From positions 1-8,382 of the forward strand of contig USDP01000064.1 of the NCBI GenBank assembly GCA_900553545.1: DNA of 8,382 nucleotides, in the 5' to 3' direction. A model generated the notes under the pieces. The model was not told where the DNA came from, ran no database searches, and was given only the letters and a program-made list of their open reading frames with translations. The stretch is from an uncultured Eubacteriales bacterium. GTDB lineage: Bacteria > Bacillota > Clostridia > Oscillospirales > Oscillospiraceae. Made by a program: the position numbers and the translations under genes. Below, piece by piece: positions 5,890-8,382 of this stretch. Position 1 is the first letter of the stretch. Every line of letters begins with the position of its first letter.

Positions 5890-7287
5890 ATGGCCGATCC
5901 AAGATCCAAAGAACTGAACATGCTCGACGGGCCGATCCTGCCCCGCATCCTGCAATTCACGCTCCCGCTGGCCGCGACCGGCATGCTCCAGCTGCTGTTT
6001 AACGCAGCGGACGTCATCGTCGTCGGCAAATTCTCAGGGAGCATTGCGCTCGCCGCTGTCGGCGCGACGTCCACGCTCGTCAATCTCATCGTCAACACCT
6101 TCATCGGCATCTCTGTCGGCGTGAACATTCTGGTCGCGCGCCGCATCGGCTGTCATGACGCGGACGGCGTCTCCCGCGCGAGCCACTGCGCCGTCGCGCT
6201 CAGTGCGCTGCTCGGGCTGCTTGTCATGGCCATCGGCCTGCTCTTCAGCCGCCCGATGCTCGAATGGATGGAGACGCCGGCGGACATCCTCGAAAAATCG
6301 ACGCTCTATCTGAAGCTCTATTTCCTCGGCGTGCCCTTCACGCTGATCTACAACTTCGGCGCGGCTATCCTCCGCGCCTACGGCGACACGCGCCGCCCGC
6401 TGATCTATCTGACGGTCTCCGGCGTGGTCAACGCGCTGCTGAATCTGTTCTTCGTCATCGTCTGCAAGATCGACGTCGCCGGCGTCGCCATCGCGACGGT
6501 CATCTCACAGGTCATCTCGGTGTTCCTTGTCATGCGCTGCCTGCTGCGGTTTGACGGCTGGGCGAAAATTTCGCTGCGCCAGATCCGGCTCTACCGCAGC
6601 GAGGCCGTCCAGATGATGCAGATCGGTCTTCCGGCGGGCTTGCAGTCGATGCTCTTCAACATCTCGAACGTCATGGTGCAGAGCGCGGTGAACAGCTTCG
6701 GCGCGGACGTCGTCGCGGCGAACACCGCCTCCGGCAACATCGGCAACTTCACCTACACCGCGCAGAACTCGGTCTATCACGCCGCCATCACCTTCACCAG
6801 CCAGAATCTCGGCGCGCGGCGCTATGACCGCATTGACCGCATCTTCTGGGGCAGCTGTGCGGCGGTCTGCATCATCGGCGTGCCGCTCAGCCTGCTCAGC
6901 ACCGTCTTCGGCCCGCAGCTGCTTGGCATCTACATCGCGCGGAGCGACCCGGCCTATGACGTGATCATCCAAAACGGCGTCATCCGCAACTACTACGTCA
7001 TCGCGCCGTACATTCTCTGCGGCCTGATGGACACGACGTGCGGCATGGTGCGCGGCCTCGGGCGCGCTTGGCTGCCGATGCTTGTCAGCCTAACGGGCGC
7101 ATGTCTGCTGCGCATCGTCTGGATCTGGACGTTTTTCCGCTGGACGCATACGCTGGAGATGCTCTACATATCCTATCCCATCAGCTGGATCGTCACGGCG
7201 GCCGTTCACGCCGTGTGCTATTTCGTCATCTGGAAAAAGCTCCGCGCCAAGCTGGAACAGGCCGCGCCGCAGACGGAGCAGGCATAA
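5890..7287 (+). CDS. MATE-family multidrug/cation antiporter
   Basis: Integral membrane transporter of 465 residues, the usual length for the family, which exports drugs or cationic and metabolite compounds in exchange for Na+ or H+. Hydrophobic segments run from about residue 18 to 447 and fit 12 helices in two halves. The first half has FTLPLAATGMLQLLFNAADV (23-42) and ILRAYGDTRRPL (160-171). The second half has IGLPAGLQSMLFNISNVMVQ (245-264), TFTSQNLGARRYDR (301-314) and GMVRGLGRAWLPM (385-397), all typical of clostridial MATE proteins. ATG start with AAAAGGAG 7 nt upstream. The substrate cannot be told from sequence. The tight spacing to both neighbours suggests co-transcription, but a functional link to them is not evident. 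Confidence 0.95.
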   Translation: MADPRSKELNMLDGPILPRILQFTLPLAATGMLQLLFNAADVIVVGKFSGSIALAAVGATSTLVNLIVNTFIGISVGVNILVARRIGCHDADGVSRASHCAVALSALLGLLVMAIGLLFSRPMLEWMETPADILEKSTLYLKLYFLGVPFTLIYNFGAAILRAYGDTRRPLIYLTVSGVVNALLNLFFVIVCKIDVAGVAIATVISQVISVFLVMRCLLRFDGWAKISLRQIRLYRSEAVQMMQIGLPAGLQSMLFNISNVMVQSAVNSFGADVVAANTASGNIGNFTYTAQNSVYHAAITFTSQNLGARRYDRIDRIFWGSCAAVCIIGVPLSLLSTVFGPQLLGIYIARSDPAYDVIIQNGVIRNYYVIAPYILCGLMDTTCGMVRGLGRAWLPMLVSLTGACLLRIVWIWTFFRWTHTLEMLYISYPISWIVTAAVHAVCYFVIWKKLRAKLEQAAPQTEQA

Positions 7288-7312
7288 TTATATTGTATCA
7301 TGAGGTGAGATC

Positions 7313-8239
7313 ATGCGTGTCATCGATATGGAGGATATTATCCTCGCCATGCGCAATCAAACACAGTTCGTCCTCCGCTGTGAGGAGGTATTTCACGATA
7401 AGATCAGCGCGGCGGCGGCAGCCGTGCTCTCGGCGCAGCCGAAAAAGCCCTTCGTCTGCCTGACCGGCCCGTCCGGCTCCGGCAAGACGACCACTGCCAT
7501 GCGCCTCAAGGCGTATCTCGAAAATCTCGGCGTCTGTGTCTGTCTGCTCAGCATGGACAATTTCTTCCTCCCGCTGGATCAGCGTCCGCCGGAGGCCGAG
7601 GACTGGGAGTCGCCGTACTGCGTGAACTGGAACCTGCTGCTCGACTGCATCGACGGTCTCGCGGTGGGGAAGACCGTGCAGGTGCCGTGGTACGATTTCA
7701 AGACCGGCAGCACCGGCGGCTTCCGCCCGATGACCGGCAGCGACAGCGCCGTCGTCATCGCGGAGGGCATCCACATGCTGAACCCCATCGTCTTCGACCA
7801 GATCCGTTCCCACGCCACCGGCGTCTACGTCGCGCCGCGCACCCGTATCATCACCCCGGATGACCAGATCGTCAAGCCGGAGCAGGTTCGCGTCGCCCGC
7901 CGCATGATCCGCGACTATCTTGGGCGAGGACACAGTCTGCGTGACACGATTGAGCGTGCGCAGTCCGTCGACGCGGGCGAACGCAAATACATCCAGCCGA
8001 ACAAGCCGAACGCCAGCGTCCACATCGATTCGTTCCACGATTACGAGCTTTGCATCCTTGCCAAGGACCTGCGCGAGCTGCCGCAGTTTACCGAAGACCT
8101 CGACGACACATTTATTCAGGAAAAGGGCCTGTCCGTGCTGATGTCCGTGGTCTCTGCGCTTCCGCCGCTCGACGTGCCTTATGTTCCAAAGGATTCGATC
8201 ATCCGGGAGTTTGTCGGCGGAAGCTGTTTCGAATATTAA
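7313..8239 (+). CDS. Phosphoribulokinase/uridine kinase-family P-loop kinase
   Basis: Cytoplasmic kinase of 308 residues. Walker A GPSGSGKTT is at 52-60. MDNFFLPLD (81-89) corresponds to the D-D-F-Y region of uridine kinases, VPWYDFKTGS (124-133) to the substrate-binding P-x-Y-D-F segment, and IAEGIHMLNP (149-158) to the conserved acidic strand. Basic VARRMIRDYLGRGHS (194-208) fits the lid region. The family phosphorylates uridine/cytidine or related sugars with ATP or GTP. The protein is longer than the roughly 210-residue Udk of E. coli, with an N-terminal helical extension (1-45) and a C-terminal tail (about 240-308) ending in REFVGGSCFEY, so uridine kinase activity is probable but not certain. 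The ATG at 7313 has GAGG 7 nt upstream. It follows the MATE gene by 25 bp and ends at a strong terminator. Confidence 0.9.
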   Translation: MRVIDMEDIILAMRNQTQFVLRCEEVFHDKISAAAAAVLSAQPKKPFVCLTGPSGSGKTTTAMRLKAYLENLGVCVCLLSMDNFFLPLDQRPPEAEDWESPYCVNWNLLLDCIDGLAVGKTVQVPWYDFKTGSTGGFRPMTGSDSAVVIAEGIHMLNPIVFDQIRSHATGVYVAPRTRIITPDDQIVKPEQVRVARRMIRDYLGRGHSLRDTIERAQSVDAGERKYIQPNKPNASVHIDSFHDYELCILAKDLRELPQFTEDLDDTFIQEKGLSVLMSVVSALPPLDVPYVPKDSIIREFVGGSCFEY

Positions 8240-8246
8240 AGAATAT

Positions 8247-8275
8247 GGGCGGCCATTGGCCGCCCTGTTTTCTTT
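8247..8275 (+). terminator. Intrinsic terminator of the forward transcription unit
   Basis: Stem GGGCGGCC (8247-8254) pairs with GGCCGCCC (8258-8265) around ATT, followed by the T-rich TGTTTTCTTT. It starts 7 bp after the kinase stop codon. The stem has the same 19-base layout as the palindromes at 11-29, 5015-5033 and 5071-5089. Confidence 0.85.
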
Positions 8276-8276
8276 G

Positions 8277-8318
8277 CGCCCCCATTCTTTTCTTTTGAGA
8301 AAGAAAAGAATGGGGGCG
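8277..8318. repeat. Perfect 19-bp inverted repeat with 4-nt loop
   Basis: Positions 8277-8295 pair without mismatch with 8300-8318 around TGAG. One arm starts CGCCCCCATTC and is pyrimidine-rich; the other is purine-rich and ends GGGGGCG. It follows the terminator by 1 bp. Neither strand has a T run after it, so it is probably a dispersed repeat or end structure rather than a second terminator. The remaining bases to the window end (8319-8382) hold no gene that I can support. Confidence 0.85.
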
Positions 8319-8382
8319 TCAGAAGAGGCCAGCTCCATTCCGTTTCCGCCGGGGCGGCGAAAACTCCATATCCGCAGCCTTC

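Noticed and set aside
5191..5902. Several overlapping open frames on both strands over the pseudouridine synthase
   Set aside because: They are Arg/Pro/Ala-rich shadows, and only the frame from 5209 carries HRLD and GRTHQIR.
7298..8338. Minus-strand open frame of 346 codons opposite the uridine-kinase-family gene
   Set aside because: It starts in the repeat/hairpin region and reads through the terminator stem; the composition is that of an antisense shadow. The plus frame has Walker A and the other kinase motifs.
1..8382. Similarity between the two window ends (GTTTCCG-nn-GGGGCGG at 1-16 and 8342-8357)
   Set aside because: The match is short and GC-rich, and the surrounding sequence differs; there is not enough to claim a terminal repeat.

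Overview
The window reads as chromosomal DNA of a GC-rich, gut-type member of the Clostridia, most likely in or near the Oscillospiraceae/Ruminococcaceae. This is an inference from three things: Gram-positive style Shine-Dalgarno sites, a lipoprotein/two-component gene set of a clostridial kind, and GC-rich hairpin repeats that resemble dispersed repeats of those genomes. Nothing here fixes the genus. No rRNA, tRNA, CRISPR array, transposase or phage gene was seen.

Left block (1-4845), read leftwards. An OmpR-type response regulator (4094-4786) and its membrane sensor histidine kinase (2770-4101) overlap by 8 bp and form an operon. A gap of 126 bp separates them from a large lipoprotein (40-2643). 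This lipoprotein joins a propeller-like N-terminal half to a C-terminal extracellular solute-binding domain. The promoter regions of the regulator and of the lipoprotein both carry a TTTAAG direct repeat with 10- or 11-bp periodicity, close to or identical with the published CiaR box layout. The simplest reading is that the regulator controls itself and the lipoprotein, so the three genes form one sensing/uptake module. No permease or ATPase gene lies in the window, but the left edge cuts off whatever follows.

Middle (4846-5208), no gene. This stretch holds the divergent promoters and a repeat cluster. Two copies of a three-hairpin module of about 80 bp lie head to head, followed by one more hairpin. 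The forward promoter (-10 at 4907-4912) lies just before the cluster, so the cluster is probably transcribed as a structured leader of about 290 nt.

Right block (5209-8239), read rightwards. A small RluA/RluD-family pseudouridine synthase, a MATE-family multidrug/cation antiporter and a phosphoribulokinase/uridine-kinase-family P-loop kinase are spaced by 30 and 25 bp and probably form one transcription unit. It ends at an intrinsic terminator (8247-8275) whose stem belongs to the same palindrome family as the central repeats. A perfect 19-bp inverted repeat (8277-8318) follows.

The genes are of known families. The parts most worth attention are the shared operator of the two-component/lipoprotein module and the modular, covarying hairpin repeat family.
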